Assembly (NCBI RefSeq): GCF_001693485.1
Contig: NZ_MAXC01000011.1
Location: 62,001 to 126,000, forward strand
DNA length: 64,000 nt
Source: Bradyrhizobium sp. LMTR 3
GTDB taxonomy: Bacteria; Pseudomonadota; Alphaproteobacteria; Rhizobiales; Xanthobacteraceae
Reading direction: 5' to 3'
The stretch's first letter is position 1. The number at the start of each line of letters is the position of its first letter. Under the pieces are notes generated by a model. The model was not told the DNA's origin. It saw only the letters and a program-made list of their open reading frames with translations, and ran no database searches. Both the position numbers and the translations under genes were made by a program. Positions 1-10,333 of this stretch are shown here, piece after piece.

Positions 1-174
1 GAGCCGACCGGCAATCTCGATGAAGCCACCGGGAAGCAGATCGTCGACATGCTCTTCACCAAACATGCCGAGCGCGGCATGACGCTGGTGCTGGTGACGC
101 ACGACAGCTCGCTGGCGCAGCGCTGCGACCGCGTGGTGCGGCTGCGCTCAGGCCGGATCGACGGGCACTCATGA
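1..174 (+). CDS. ABC transporter ATP-binding protein, C-terminal fragment (YbbA/LolD-like)
   Basis: Only the last 57 codons lie in the window; the start is off the left edge. The fragment opens at EPTGNLDEATG, the end of the Walker B/D-loop region of an ABC ATPase, and continues to the switch histidine in LVTHD. The GNLD form is typical of the LolD/MacB/YbbA group, which energises FtsX-type permeases rather than importers. Its stop codon overlaps the next gene's start in an ATGA, so the two are translationally coupled and probably form one complex at the inner membrane. The substrate cannot be read from the sequence. Confidence 0.9.
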   Translation, partial: EPTGNLDEATGKQIVDMLFTKHAERGMTLVLVTHDSSLAQRCDRVVRLRSGRIDGHS

Positions 175-2741
175 CCGCGATTTCCGAGCCGGTCTACAAG
201 AGCCGGGCATCCTCGCTGGCGCTGCGTTACGCGCTTCGCGAATTGCGCGGCGGCCTGCGTGGCTTTTACGTCTTCATCGCCTGCATCGCGCTCGGCGTCA
301 TGGCAATTGCCGGCGTCGGCTCGGTGGCGGCAAGCCTTAGCGAAGGCCTGACCCGCGAGGGCCGAACATTGCTCGGCGGCGATGTCGCATTCTCGCTGAT
401 CCAGCGCGAAGCCAAGCCGGAGGAACTCGCTTTCCTGCGAGCGCGCGGCCAGGTGTCGGTTGCGGCCGCGCTGCGGGTGATGGCCCGCGCCAGCGACGGC
501 AAGCTGGCGCTGGTCGAGCTCAAGGCGGTCGACGGCAACTATCCGATGCTCGGACAGTTGACGCTTGATCCCCAAATGCCGATGTCGGATCTGCTGGCTG
601 AACGCGATGGCGCGTTCGGCGCGGCGGTCGATTCCACTCTGCTGGCGCGGCTCGATCTCAAGCTCGGCGACCGTATCGGCATCGGCAATGCCACGGTCCA
701 GATTCGCAGCGTGGTTGGCGCCGAGCCGGACAAGCTCGCCGGCAATGTCGGCCTGGGCCCGCGCGTACTGGTCAGCGAGCAGAGCCTGCGCGCCAGCGGA
801 TTGCTGCAGCCGGGCAGCCTGGTGCGCTGGATGTACCGGGTAAAGCTGCCGGACAATGCGGCCGACGAACGCGCCGCCGCCCAATTGGTCAACAGCGCGC
901 GGAGTGCCTTGCCGGAAGCCGGCTGGTGGATCCGCAGCCGCGACAATGCCTCGCCGCAGCTCGAACGCACCATCAACCGCTTCACCCAATTCCTGACGCT
1001 GGTTGGGCTGGCGGCCCTTCTGGTCGGCGGCGTCGGCGTCGCCAACGCCGTCAAGAGCCATATCGATCGCCGACGCGACGTCATCGCCTCGTTCAAGGCG
1101 CTTGGTGCCACCGGGCGCGACGTCTTCACCATCTACCTGACGCAGGTGATCGTGCTCGCCGGGATCGGCTCGATGATCGGGCTTGCCGCCGGCGCGGCCT
1201 TGCCGTTTGTCATCGTCGGCCTGTTCGGCAAGCTACTGCCGCTGCCGGTGATCCCTGCCCTGCACGCCGACGAACTGGCGCTGTCGTTGCTCTACGGCCT
1301 GCTCACCGCGCTCGCCTTCGGGCTGTGGCCGCTCGGCCGGGTCCATGATGTCCCGGTCGCGGCATTGTTCCGCGAGGAGGTTGCCCGCGAATGGCACCGC
1401 CCGCGCTGGAGCTATCTCGCGCTGATGGCCGTGGTGATCGTGCTCCTTGTCTCGGTCGCGATCGGGCTGGCCTATGACAAGCGGGTCGCCGCCGTGTTCG
1501 TCGTCGCTTCGGTTGCGGTGTTTGCGCTGTTGCGCGGCGTCGCCGCCGGCCTGATGGCGCTGGCGCGGCGCCTGCCGCGGTCCAGCATCACCATGCTGCG
1601 GCTGGCGATTGCCAATATCTACCGGCCCGGCGCGCTGACGCCGTCGGTCGTGATGTCGCTCGGGCTTGGGCTCGCGGTCCTCGTCACCATTACCCAGATC
1701 GACGGCAATTTGCGCCGGCAGTTCCTGGCCGCGCTGCCGGAGCGCGCGCCCTCATTCTACTTCATCGACATTCCGACCGCCGACGCCGACCGCTTCGGCG
1801 CCTTCCTCAAGCAGATCGCGCCGCAATCCACCGTCGACGACGTGCCGATGCTGCGCGGGCGCATCGTTGCCGCCCGCGGCGTCAAGGCGGACGAACTCAA
1901 GCCCTCGCAGGATACCGAATGGGTGCTGCAGAGTGACCGCGGCCTGACCTATACCGGCGAAGTTCCAAAAGGCTCGAAGGTGGTCGAAGGCGAATGGTGG
2001 AGCGCGGACTACAAGGGGCCGCCGCTGGTCTCACTGGAGAAGAAGATCGCCGACGGGCTGAAGCTCAAGATCGGCGACGAGATCGTCGTCAACGTGCTCG
2101 GCCGCGACATCGCGGCCAAAATCAGCAATCTGCGCAACGTCGACTGGCAGGGCCTCGGCATCAATTTCGTGCTGGTGTTCTCGCCCAACGCCTTCAAGGG
2201 CGCGCCGCACAGCCATGTCGCGACCCTATCCGAGGTCCACCCCGACTCTGCAGGCGACGCCCGAATCATCAAGCAGGTGGCGGACGCCTTTCCGATGGTG
2301 ACCAGCGTTCGGGTCCGCGAAGCGCTCGAGACCGTCGGCACCGTCGTCACCAACCTCGTGCTCGCCATCCGTGGCGCCAGCGCGGTGACGCTGATCTCGG
2401 CGATCCTGGTGCTCGGCGGCGCGCTCGCCGCCGGCCATCGCCACCGGGTCTATGACGCGGTCATCCTGAAGACGCTCGGCGCAACCCGGGTGCGCCTGCT
2501 CGGGGCCTATGCGCTCGAATACCTCATGATCGGCCTCGCGACGGCCATATTCGGCGTGATCGCGGGCTCGATCGCGGCGTGGCTGATCGTGACCAGGCTG
2601 ATGACGCTCAGCTTCATCTGGCAGGCTGGCAGCGCGGCCGGGGTGGTCGCAGCCGCCCTGATCGTCACGGTGGGGCTGGGGCTCGCCGGAACGTTGTTGG
2701 CCCTGAACCAAAAGCCGGCCAGCGTGTTACGGAATTTGTGA
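171..2741 (+). CDS. FtsX-type ABC transporter permease (YbbP-like)
   Basis: An 856-residue inner-membrane protein with the layout of the large YbbP/LolC-type permeases. It has an N-terminal membrane helix at about residues 30-55, an extracytoplasmic domain to about 260, an FtsX helix bundle at about 265-390, a central membrane section, a second periplasmic domain, and a final FtsX bundle at about 735-850. It overlaps the upstream ATPase gene by four bases. Members of this group are linked to release or trafficking of lipids, lipoproteins or hydrophobic compounds, with an esterase partner in some genomes. The true substrate here is unknown. No frameshift is seen. Confidence 0.88.
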   Translation: MTAISEPVYKSRASSLALRYALRELRGGLRGFYVFIACIALGVMAIAGVGSVAASLSEGLTREGRTLLGGDVAFSLIQREAKPEELAFLRARGQVSVAAALRVMARASDGKLALVELKAVDGNYPMLGQLTLDPQMPMSDLLAERDGAFGAAVDSTLLARLDLKLGDRIGIGNATVQIRSVVGAEPDKLAGNVGLGPRVLVSEQSLRASGLLQPGSLVRWMYRVKLPDNAADERAAAQLVNSARSALPEAGWWIRSRDNASPQLERTINRFTQFLTLVGLAALLVGGVGVANAVKSHIDRRRDVIASFKALGATGRDVFTIYLTQVIVLAGIGSMIGLAAGAALPFVIVGLFGKLLPLPVIPALHADELALSLLYGLLTALAFGLWPLGRVHDVPVAALFREEVAREWHRPRWSYLALMAVVIVLLVSVAIGLAYDKRVAAVFVVASVAVFALLRGVAAGLMALARRLPRSSITMLRLAIANIYRPGALTPSVVMSLGLGLAVLVTITQIDGNLRRQFLAALPERAPSFYFIDIPTADADRFGAFLKQIAPQSTVDDVPMLRGRIVAARGVKADELKPSQDTEWVLQSDRGLTYTGEVPKGSKVVEGEWWSADYKGPPLVSLEKKIADGLKLKIGDEIVVNVLGRDIAAKISNLRNVDWQGLGINFVLVFSPNAFKGAPHSHVATLSEVHPDSAGDARIIKQVADAFPMVTSVRVREALETVGTVVTNLVLAIRGASAVTLISAILVLGGALAAGHRHRVYDAVILKTLGATRVRLLGAYALEYLMIGLATAIFGVIAGSIAAWLIVTRLMTLSFIWQAGSAAGVVAAALIVTVGLGLAGTLLALNQKPASVLRNL

Positions 2742-2942
2742 CAATTTGTAGCGGCGGAAGGCAGGGGTTAACACTGCTTTTACCCGGAAATCGTCGCGAG
2801 AAGCGACATTCAGCCGCGCGTGGAAGCTTGCGTCGGATGTGTTAGTTTCCCACATACCAGCCAAGATCAGTTGGCCGGGTTGATGACGTAATATTCGTGA
2901 TATTGACGTCGGCAGATCGGGACATCTGAGATAGAAATCCAA

Positions 2943-2973
2943 CCGGCGTCGCAAACCCCTTGCGCTCCGCCGG
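2943..2973 (+). ncRNA. ybhL-type RNA leader (hairpin ahead of the YccA-family gene)
   Basis: A hairpin lies about 20 bases before the start of the Bax-inhibitor-1 gene. The outer stem is CCGGCG/CGCCGG (2943-2948 with 2968-2973). A small internal loop leads to an inner stem CGCAA/TTGCG with loop ACCCC. The ybhL RNA motif was described from comparative genomics in Hyphomicrobiales, just upstream of ybhL genes, which encode this same protein family. Both context and position fit. I assign the family by gene context and structure, not by covariance-model search. It may act in cis on translation of the gene, whose ribosome site (ACGGGA) follows directly. Confidence 0.55.
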
Positions 2974-2994
2974 GCAACCAACGGGAATTCGACC

Positions 2995-3786
2995 ATGTCG
3001 GACCTAGACCGTAACTACGTATCTCCTTTCGGCCGGGCTGCCGGACGCGTTGACGCTGCGGCCGTCGATGCCGGTCTGCGCGCCTACATGCTGCGCATCT
3101 ACAACTACATGAGCATCGGCCTGGCGATCACCGGCCTTGCGGCGCTCGGCGTCTACATGGCCGCGGTGACGACCGACCAGGCCGGGGCCGCCGCCAGATT
3201 CGGCAACGCCTACCTGACGCAGTTCGGCTACGCGATGTATGTCAGCCCGCTGAAGTGGCTGTTCATCCTCGCGCCGCTGGCGATGGTGTTCGCGATCTCG
3301 GCCGGCATCAACCGGCTGCGGCCCGCGACCGCCCAGATGCTGTTCTGGGTGTTCTCGGCGCTGATGGGCATTTCGCTGTCGTCGATCTTCCTGGTGTATA
3401 CGCACACCTCGATCGTTCGGGTGTTCTTCATCACCGCGGCGACCTTCGGTGCGCTCAGCCTTTATGGCTACACCACCAAGCGTGACATGAGCGGCATGGG
3501 CTCGTTCCTGTTCATGGGTCTGATCGGCGTCATCATCGCGAGCCTGGTGAACCTGTTCCTGGCGAGCTCGATGCTGCAGTTCATCGTCTCGGTGGTCGGC
3601 GTGCTGGTGTTCGCGGGCCTCACCGCCTGGGATACCCAGCGGCTGAAGAACGAGTACATCTACGGCTACGCTTCGGGAGGCGCTGAGGTTGAAGAGCGTG
3701 CGGCGATTACCGGCGCACTGTCGCTCTACCTGAACTTCATCAACCTGTTCACGCTGCTCCTGCAGCTCCTCGGCCAGCGCGATTAA
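2995..3786 (+). CDS. Bax inhibitor-1/YccA family membrane protein
   Basis: A 263-residue integral membrane protein with about seven predicted helices after a short cytoplasmic N-terminus. The C-terminal half carries family hallmarks: FAGLTAWDTQRLK, then an ALSLYLNFINLF stretch near the end. This is the UPF0005/TMBIM family. Bacterial members include YccA, which modulates FtsH proteolysis, and BsYetJ, a pH-sensitive calcium leak channel; which role applies here cannot be told. The start ATG has an ACGGGA ribosome site nine bases upstream and is preceded by a ybhL-like RNA hairpin. The gene is monocistronic, with a strong terminator 27 bases after its stop. Confidence 0.93.
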   Translation: MSDLDRNYVSPFGRAAGRVDAAAVDAGLRAYMLRIYNYMSIGLAITGLAALGVYMAAVTTDQAGAAARFGNAYLTQFGYAMYVSPLKWLFILAPLAMVFAISAGINRLRPATAQMLFWVFSALMGISLSSIFLVYTHTSIVRVFFITAATFGALSLYGYTTKRDMSGMGSFLFMGLIGVIIASLVNLFLASSMLQFIVSVVGVLVFAGLTAWDTQRLKNEYIYGYASGGAEVEERAAITGALSLYLNFINLFTLLLQLLGQRD

Positions 3787-3812
3787 GCGCTGCCCGATCG
3801 GGTTCAAGAGTT

Positions 3813-3846
3813 AAAGCCCCGGCCTCGCGGCCGGGGCTTTTCTTTT
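3813..3846 (+). terminator. Rho-independent terminator of the YccA-family gene
   Basis: A perfect 12-bp stem (AAAGCCCCGGCC with GGCCGGGGCTTT) has a TCGC loop and is followed by TCTTTT. It lies just after the stop codon. Confidence 0.92.
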
Positions 3847-3856
3847 GCTCAGTGAT

Positions 3857-4043
3857 CGTCATGCCGAGGCTTGCCGCCTTCGCTAAGGCTTCGGTGGCGA
3901 GTGCGCTTGTGACCCGGCTAAGCCCTGGCGGAGACGGGACCCGGGCATCCACGCCCCGCGCGCGGCGACAAAAGACGCGGATAGCCGGGCACAGCCGAGT
4001 GGAAGCGACACCGTCCCTCAGACGGCTATGCCCGGCCATGACG
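3857..4043. repeat. Palindromic intergenic repeat, CGTCATGCCCGGG family, long copy
   Basis: The element starts CGTCATGCCGAGG and ends GGCCATGACG, with inner segments matching GACCCGGGCATCCA and GGATAGCCGGGCA. It belongs to the same class as the copies at 25055 and 37757. Together with the terminator before it, it accounts for nearly all of the 300-bp gap before the acetyltransferase gene. No gene or promoter is evident in it. Confidence 0.7.
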
Positions 4044-4086
4044 GAAAGAGCGTTGATCCAGATTTGTCGCCTGATATCCTTTTCCC

Positions 4087-4617
4087 ATGTCCGCTGCCGA
4101 AATCCGGCCCGCCACCGAGGCCGACCTCCCCGCCATCACCGAGATCTACGAGCACGCGGTGCGCTACGGCACCGCCACGTTCGAACTCGTCCCGCCCGAC
4201 CTCGCCGAGATGACCCGGCGATTCAGGATGCTGTCGGATGGTGGCTTTCCCTATCTGGTCGCCGCCGTCGAAGGCCAGGTGATCGGATACGCCTATGCCG
4301 GTCCCTATCGGCCACGGCCGGCCTACCGCTTCACGGTGGAGAATTCGGTCTATTTGAAACCGGCCACGCACCGGCGCGGCATCGGGCTGCAACTGATGCA
4401 GCGGCTGATCGCCGAATGCGAGGCGCGCGGCTACCGGCAGATGATTGCGGTCATCGGCGACTCCGCCAATGCCGGCTCGATCGGCGTTCACGCCAAATGC
4501 GGTTTCCAGATGATCGGGACGCATCCCAGCGTCGGCCTCAAGTTCGGCCGCTGGCTGGATACCGTGATGATGCAACGCGCGCTCGGTGAAGGGAGCACGA
4601 CGGTCCCCGCTTCGTAG
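4087..4617 (+). CDS. GNAT family N-acetyltransferase (phosphinothricin acetyltransferase-like)
   Basis: A 176-residue cytosolic protein covering one GNAT domain. It opens IRPATEADLPAITEIYEHAV, as in the Pat/Bar/YncA subgroup. The acetyl-CoA-binding loop is seen as HRRGIGLQLMQRLI (about residues 97-110), and GDSANAGSIGVHAKCGF follows, the subgroup's usual C-terminal signature. Family members acetylate amino-acid analogues such as methionine sulfoximine or phosphinothricin. The natural substrate here is not known. The gene stands alone and faces DUF2794 tail to tail, with a palindromic repeat between them. No strong ribosome site is seen. Confidence 0.88.
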   Translation: MSAAEIRPATEADLPAITEIYEHAVRYGTATFELVPPDLAEMTRRFRMLSDGGFPYLVAAVEGQVIGYAYAGPYRPRPAYRFTVENSVYLKPATHRRGIGLQLMQRLIAECEARGYRQMIAVIGDSANAGSIGVHAKCGFQMIGTHPSVGLKFGRWLDTVMMQRALGEGSTTVPAS

Positions 4618-4700
4618 TCTGGATAACGCGTGGCGCCTCTTTGGCGGTACCGCAGGGCCCAGACTCAAAATCGCGAAAACAACCCCATGCAAAGTAGTTG

Positions 4701-4792
4701 GTAGGGTGGGCAAAGCGAAGCGTGCCCACCATTCTTGCACCCATGAGGGAAACATGGTGGGCGCGGCGCAATCGCGCCTTTGCCCACCCTAC
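4701..4792. repeat. 92-bp MITE-like palindrome, GTAGGGTGGGCAAAG family, copy 1
   Basis: The ends are perfect 15-bp inverted repeats (GTAGGGTGGGCAAAG and CTTTGCCCACCCTAC). Inner arms GTGCCCACC/GGTGGGCGC form a second stem. It fills the gap between two convergent genes and ends ten bases from the DUF2794 stop. Related copies lie at 33883-33974 and, cut by the window edge, at 63967. Confidence 0.85.
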
Positions 4793-4802
4793 AGCGGCCC
4801 GC

Positions 4803-5174
4803 CTACACCACCGCCAGCTTGCGGTCGATCACCAGCAGCACGCGTTCGAGTTCGTGGCCGCGGCGCAGGATCAGTCCGGTCGCCGAGATCACGCTGTACA
4901 TGCCCTGCTTGCGCGCGAGCCGCGGATCTTTCTCGATGCGATAGATCGGAACTTCCGAAGCGCGGCGGAATACGGAGAACACCGCGTGGTCTTTCAGAAA
5001 GTCGATGGCATAGTCGCGCCACTCGCCGTCGGCGACCATGCGCCCATACAGATTGAGGATACGGTTGAGTTCGAGACGATTGAACGTGACGCGATTCGGC
5101 GGCGTGCTCGCAGTGGCGACGCGCGCCACTGCGCGGCTATCGCTCGGATCGGTGTCCTCCGATATTATGGTCAT
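4803..5174 (-). CDS. DUF2794 domain-containing protein
   Basis: A 123-residue soluble protein that I recognise as the alphaproteobacterial DUF2794 family. Landmarks are VTFNRLELNRILNLYGRMVA, an EWRDYAIDF segment and LILRRGHELERVLLVIDRK near the end. It has no known function and no signal peptide or membrane segment. I chose the ATG at 5174 over an in-frame start seven codons upstream because GGAGG stands six bases before it. The gene is solitary: a palindromic repeat lies beyond its stop, and a 425-bp gap holding a candidate RNA lies upstream. Confidence 0.85.
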   Translation of the reverse strand: MTIISEDTDPSDSRAVARVATASTPPNRVTFNRLELNRILNLYGRMVADGEWRDYAIDFLKDHAVFSVFRRASEVPIYRIEKDPRLARKQGMYSVISATGLILRRGHELERVLLVIDRKLAVV

Positions 5175-5370
5175 GGAGCGCCTCCTGTCATCCAATTTAC
5201 ATGATCGCGCTAACCGCGGGGCGTCGCAAGGGGGTGTAAATACGAAGGAAACCGCGCCGGATGGCCCGATATCCCGGGAAATATCGATTCACGGGATCGT
5301 TAGCGGAATCTTATTGCTGCCCTACTTCCGCCAACCGTCCGCCCCGCTAAATTGCGAAAAGAAAATCCTG

Positions 5371-5493
5371 CGTTGGCCCGGTCCTTTCGGTTCCGGATTC
5401 CTCAGCCCCCAGCCCCCCGGGGCCGTCGGGATCGGGCCTGTTCGCAGGAGGGAGTTAATCCCGATACTGGGCCAACGAAAGTTGGTCCTTTTT
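5371..5493 (+). ncRNA. Candidate structured small RNA with alternative terminator fold
   Basis: This sits in the 425-bp gene-free stretch 5175-5600. Bases 5371-5382 (CGTTGGCCCGGT) pair along 12 bp, with one G-U, with 5466-5477 (ACTGGGCCAACG). Inside, TCGGGAT (5426-5432) pairs with ATCCCGA (5458-5464). The 3' arm of the closing stem can instead form a terminator hairpin, GGGCCAAC-GAAA-GTTGGTCC plus TTTTT, at 5469-5493. No plus-strand gene follows, so a free sRNA of roughly 120-130 nt is more likely than an attenuator. I do not recognise it as SRP RNA, tmRNA or RNase P RNA. I see nothing else in the rest of the gap. Confidence 0.5.
5469..5493 (+). terminator. Intrinsic terminator ending the candidate sRNA
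   Basis: The stem GGGCCAAC/GTTGGTCC (8 bp, one wobble) has a GAAA loop and is followed by five T residues. It is independent of any coding gene. Confidence 0.65.
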
Positions 5494-5600
5494 CGTTTGG
5501 GGGGCTGTTCTCGCAGATGTCACGCGCGGCTCGGACTTCGCCGATTGTACGACGCTGGTTCAAGGTAAGAGAAAAGTTAGGTCTCGTAGCCCGGAGCTAA

Positions 5601-6362
5601 CTAACGCAGCGCCGTCATGGCGGCGCCGAGCATCGCACCCGGCTTGTCGCGACTGCCGTCCTGGACGTAGACGACTGCGGCGTCCACGCCGTCGCGGGAA
5701 ATATTATCAAGCGGAACAGTCCAGCTTCCCGAACCGCCGTTCCAGTCGCCGACCTTCACGAGATTGCGTACCACGTTGTAGTAGGTGAGCTGTTGGCCGC
5801 GATTCTCGCCGCGCCCGATCGAGATCGGCACCGCCTTTGAGACCGAGCAGATCCAGACTTCGCCCCGGCCCGCCGTCGGCACCTTGCTCGCCTCTACCGA
5901 GACATTGAGCAGCTTGCCCGACAACGTCATCTTGACCGGCACCGACATCACGCCTTCAGTCTTGCTGGTATTCTTGATGGCGCTTTCGATGGCGGCGCGA
6001 TCGCTGCCGATCACCTGCGCCGAGCCATTGACGATCATCTGCGGCGTGTAGAGGTTACGATCGCCACGCACATGCGAATAGGCTTTCTGACGCGCGCTGA
6101 AACGCGAGTCCGCGAGCGTGTCCTTCCAGCCAAGGTAGTCCCAATAGTCGATCGGCATGCTCAGCGCGATGATGGACGGATCCTTGGCAAGTTCGCCGAC
6201 GATCTGGTCGGCCGGCGGACACGACGAACAGCCTTGCGAGGTGAACAATTCGACCACGGTGCGCGGCTCGGCATGAGCCGGACGGATGATGGCGATGATC
6301 GCGCAGACGCCGAGCGCACCGGACCATCGCGATATGCAGTTGTAGGCCATCATCGCTGTCAT
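5601..6362 (-). CDS. DUF1223 domain-containing exported protein
   Basis: A 253-residue protein of the DUF1223 family, which has a thioredoxin-like fold. A signal peptide ending PAHA is followed by VVELFTSQGCSSCPPAD, carrying the CxxC motif expected at the fold's active-site position. Then come a YWDYLGWKD segment and YTPQMIVNG. The CxxC suggests a periplasmic redox or metal-related role, but the family is uncharacterised. The open frame extends 27 codons further upstream; I prefer the ATG at 6362 (or the one at 6350) because it places the hydrophobic signal near the N-terminus. No clear ribosome site helps decide. It lies downstream of acnA on the same strand, 158 bp away. Confidence 0.85.
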   Translation of the reverse strand: MTAMMAYNCISRWSGALGVCAIIAIIRPAHAEPRTVVELFTSQGCSSCPPADQIVGELAKDPSIIALSMPIDYWDYLGWKDTLADSRFSARQKAYSHVRGDRNLYTPQMIVNGSAQVIGSDRAAIESAIKNTSKTEGVMSVPVKMTLSGKLLNVSVEASKVPTAGRGEVWICSVSKAVPISIGRGENRGQQLTYYNVVRNLVKVGDWNGGSGSWTVPLDNISRDGVDAAVVYVQDGSRDKPGAMLGAAMTALR

Positions 6363-6520
6363 CGTGCGAACCGGGCGTAGCGTTTTCCATCCGTAATTGT
6401 ACGGGGCATGATTTGATATCCTAAAGGCGCGCCCCAGACGCACGAAAGCGGCCCTGTCATAGGCCGCCTTCTCCTTGCTCGCTACTCACTTCGAAGTGAG
6501 GCACCGATCACAAATCCGCG

Positions 6521-9241
<2,721 letters not shown>

Positions 9242-9265
9242 GTCAGGAAATCCCAAATTCTAGTT

Positions 9266-9281
9266 ATACCCGCAAGGGTAT
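9266..9281. promoter_or_regulatory. 16-bp palindrome just upstream of acnA
   Basis: ATACCCGCAAGGGTAT has 6-bp inverted arms around GCAA, 25-40 bases upstream of the acnA start. It could be an operator or a hairpin in the acnA leader. The binding factor is unknown. Confidence 0.4.
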
Positions 9282-9354
9282 TTAAACACCGTCAGCGGAA
9301 GGCTGGCTTCTTGGCTTGCAGCCGCCGATTGTGTGCTGCATCAAGTTCCGGGCT

Positions 9355-9371
9355 TATAGAATCTTTCTAGA
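9355..9371. promoter_or_regulatory. Putative iron-control element (Irr/ICE-like box) between acnA and ccmA
   Basis: TATAGAATCTTTCTAGA contains AGAA-TCT-TTCT, an inverted repeat of the form reported for the Irr-bound iron control element in Rhizobiales. It lies about 115 bp upstream of acnA and 95 bp upstream of ccmA, so it could serve either. A second such element precedes leuC. Assigned by motif resemblance only. Confidence 0.5.
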
Positions 9372-9405
9372 AGCGCCGCCACAGCGACAAACGTGCTGCA
9401 GCAAT

Positions 9406-9442
9406 GCGGTACCCACAAATTCCGACGCGGTACCCATCAATT
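9406..9442. promoter_or_regulatory. Direct repeat spaced 21 bp upstream of ccmA
   Basis: GCGGTACCCA occurs at 9406 and again at 9427, each followed by a variable base or two and AATT. The 21-bp offset equals two helical turns, as expected for a dimeric regulator. The second copy ends about 25 bp before the ccmA start. Confidence 0.4.
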
Positions 9443-9465
9443 TCAGAGGGCTGTGACGAAGCAAA

Positions 9466-10065
9466 ATGCGGCTCTCGGGGCGCCAAATCAGTTGTGTCAG
9501 AGGCGGCCGAGAGGTGTTCTCGGGCCTCGATTTCGAGGCCGCTTCCGGCGAAGTGCTGGCCGTGGTCGGCCCGAACGGCTCGGGCAAGACCTCGCTGTTG
9601 CGGCTCATCGCGGGTCTCCTGGTGTCGGGGGGCGGATCGATCGGTCTGGAAGGCGGCGAGGCCGAGTTGACCTTGCCCGAACAATCTCACTATCTGGGCC
9701 ACCGCGATGCACTGAAGCCTGCGCTGAGCGTTGCGGAAAACCTGTCGTTCTGGCGGGATTTTCTCGGTGGGGCGACCGGCGACGTCAAAGAGTGCCTCAC
9801 CGCCGTGGGGCTCGGCCACGCCACTTATCTGCCGGCGGCCTTTCTCTCGGCTGGTCAGCGGCGCCGGCTGTCGATCGCGCGGCTGCTCGTGGTGCGGCGG
9901 CCGGTCTGGTTGCTGGACGAGCCGACATCGGCGCTCGATACCGCCGGACAGGAACTATTCGTGGGCGTGATGCGCGAACACCTGGCCAGCGGCGGGATCA
10001 TTGTTGCGGCGACACATACTCCGCTCGGGATCGAAGCGAGAGAACTGCGGATGGGGGGGAAGTGA
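9466..10065 (+). CDS. ccmA: Heme exporter ATP-binding protein CcmA
   Basis: A 199-residue ABC ATPase, the usual length for CcmA. The P-loop is [11 protein letters not shown] (about residues 36-46), the signature LSAGQRRRL, and the Walker [12 protein letters not shown]. With CcmB and CcmC it drives release of heme-loaded CcmE during System I cytochrome c maturation. It begins the gene order ccmA-ccmB-ccmC-ccmD-ccmG. The start ATG has only a weak ribosome site. The 268-bp gap to ccmB holds a palindromic repeat, which is unusual inside this operon. Confidence 0.95.
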   Translation: MRLSGRQISCVRGGREVFSGLDFEAASGEVLAVVGPNGSGKTSLLRLIAGLLVSGGGSIGLEGGEAELTLPEQSHYLGHRDALKPALSVAENLSFWRDFLGGATGDVKECLTAVGLGHATYLPAAFLSAGQRRRLSIARLLVVRRPVWLLDEPTSALDTAGQELFVGVMREHLASGGIIVAATHTPLGIEARELRMGGK

Positions 10066-10106
10066 TAGCGCTCTATCTCCTATCCACGAGCACAAATCCT
10101 TCCGTT

Positions 10107-10276
10107 CCCTCCCCCCTTGCGGGGTCCGAGGCGAGCAAAGCTCGCTCTCGAGGTCAGGGAGAGGGGTATCCCGCGACGTGCTCTCTCGATTCGGCCTCGG
10201 GCAACAAGCGCATCTGTCAAGCACCGTTTCCGGGGCCACCCCTCTCCCCCGCCCTCCCCCGCAAGGGGGGAGGGAG
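10107..10276. repeat. Palindromic repeat between ccmA and ccmB, CCCTCTCCC family
   Basis: Outer arms are TCCCTCCCCCCTTGCGGGG on the left and CCCGCAAGGGGGGAGGGA on the right. Inner segments (GCGAGCAAAGCTCGC, AGGGAGAGGGG, CCCCTCTCCC) form further stems. The same class occurs at 31421 and 32103. Its position splits the ccm operon without breaking a gene. Confidence 0.8.
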
Positions 10277-10333
10277 CTGCCTGCATACGCTGCGACAGCG
10301 GAGTGTCCAAAGCACGTGCGCAGGAGGCCTCCC

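Noticed and set aside
5371..5493. RNase P RNA, tmRNA or cobalamin-type riboswitch
   Set aside because: It is too short for RNase P RNA or tmRNA and lacks their signature cores; no gene follows on the plus strand as a riboswitch would need.
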